The position numbers and the translations under genes are program-made. The notes under the pieces were generated by a model. The model did not search any database and was not told the origin of the DNA. It saw only the letters and a list, made by a program, of their open reading frames with translations. Positions 5,141 to 5,541 of a stretch of 5,541 bases of DNA are shown here, piece by piece. Position 1 is the stretch's first letter, and each line of letters opens with the position of its first letter. Origin of the DNA: Bacillota bacterium (GTDB lineage Bacteria; Bacillota; Limnochordia; Darwinibacteriales; Darwinibacteriaceae); contig JAAYSR010000255.1 of assembly GCA_012518325.1 (NCBI GenBank), positions 1-5,541 on the forward strand. Direction: 5' to 3'.

Positions 5141-5541
5141 ATGAAACGCAAATTAGGTTTGTTAGTGCTTCTGGCATTGCTCCTGGCTGGCTGTGCCGGC
5201 TATGAGCAGGTGATGGTGCCTCCTAAGGTGCAGGTTGGAGGAGGAAACACAGTTGCTGTTTTGTTCTTCGATAATTTTACGAATGACTATTCCATTTCTT
5301 ATGAGGTAGAGCAGCAAATTATGCGGACACTGTCGGAGTATTACAGAGTAATTACTCCGGAAGAGGCGGAATGGGCATTGGTTCGTTTAGGCCTGCTCAG
5401 AGGCCAGTCGCCCGATCGTGACCAAGCCATCAGACTTGGCCAAATGCTCGGAGTGGATGCTTTGGTGATGGGAGAGCTGTCAGGTTACTTCGCCCCCGTA
5501 ACCCAGACGGAACCCTATCCTGCCAAGGAGAAGTACAATGA
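5141..5541 (+). CDS. Putative lipoprotein with CsgG/LpoB/GNA1162-like N-terminal fold, partial
   Basis: The first 133 codons are present and the frame runs open off the window. The N terminus MKRKLGLLVLLALLLAGC is a typical lipoprotein signal: two basic residues near the start, a Leu-rich core and the lipobox LAGC with C18 as the lipidated residue. The mature part begins with a short linker (GYEQVMVPPKVQVGGG), then VAVLFFDNFTNDYSISYEVEQQI (38-60), a strand/helix unit ending YYRVITPEEAEWAL, and LGQMLGVDALVMGELSGYF (99-117). This layout resembles the CsgG/LpoB/GNA1162-like lipoproteins that act at or across the cell envelope; the assignment is by pattern only. ATG 5141 is chosen because the signal starts there and GGGG stands six bases upstream. 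The frame is open back to 5033, with further ATGs at 5075 and 5102, but those lack good ribosome sites and would spoil the signal peptide. Confidence 0.75.
   Translation, partial: MKRKLGLLVLLALLLAGCAGYEQVMVPPKVQVGGGNTVAVLFFDNFTNDYSISYEVEQQIMRTLSEYYRVITPEEAEWALVRLGLLRGQSPDRDQAIRLGQMLGVDALVMGELSGYFAPVTQTEPYPAKEKYN

Overview
The window looks like a piece of a Bacillota (Firmicutes) chromosome, most likely from a Clostridia-like lineage of moderate GC. This is inferred from the strong AGGAGG-type ribosome sites, a PHP-type (CpsB/YwqE) tyrosine phosphatase next to a stand-alone BY-kinase, and a rhodanese-less ThiI directly behind its own cysteine desulfurase, an arrangement known from Bacillus subtilis (nifZ-thiI). 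The species cannot be named from the sequence.

Left part, plus strand (1-2298): the tail of a bacterial tyrosine kinase with a tyrosine cluster, its likely cognate phosphatase CpsB (1-nt overlap), a VanZ-family membrane protein (TTG start, 41-nt gap) and a DUF4438 protein whose ribosome site and start lie inside the vanZ-like gene. The spacing fits one transcript ending at a 10-bp hairpin terminator at 2275-2298. The first genes point to control of exopolysaccharide or capsule synthesis. The role of the DUF4438 protein is unknown.

Middle and right part, minus strand (4923 down to 2321): a cysteine desulfurase and thiI are tightly coupled (the thiI ribosome site overlaps the upstream stop codon) and together would deliver persulfide sulfur for tRNA 4-thiouridine and possibly thiamine. 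An 85-nt gap follows, then an unrecognised 57-residue coiled-coil-like protein gene with a good ribosome site, a promoter-like sequence and a large bulged hairpin inside its reading frame. It converges on the plus-strand operon and shares its terminator.

Far right: a 217-nt divergent intergenic region (4924-5140) without a clear gene, then the 5' part of a lipoprotein gene (plus strand, open at the window edge). The lipoprotein resembles the CsgG/LpoB/GNA1162-type periplasmic fold.

Most of the window is ordinary housekeeping and polysaccharide-regulation sequence. The points most worth a second look are the small gene with its embedded hairpin, the DUF4438 gene coupled to a kinase/phosphatase operon, perfect inverted repeats inside thiI (one covering its active-site cysteine codons), and the CsgG/LpoB-like lipoprotein.
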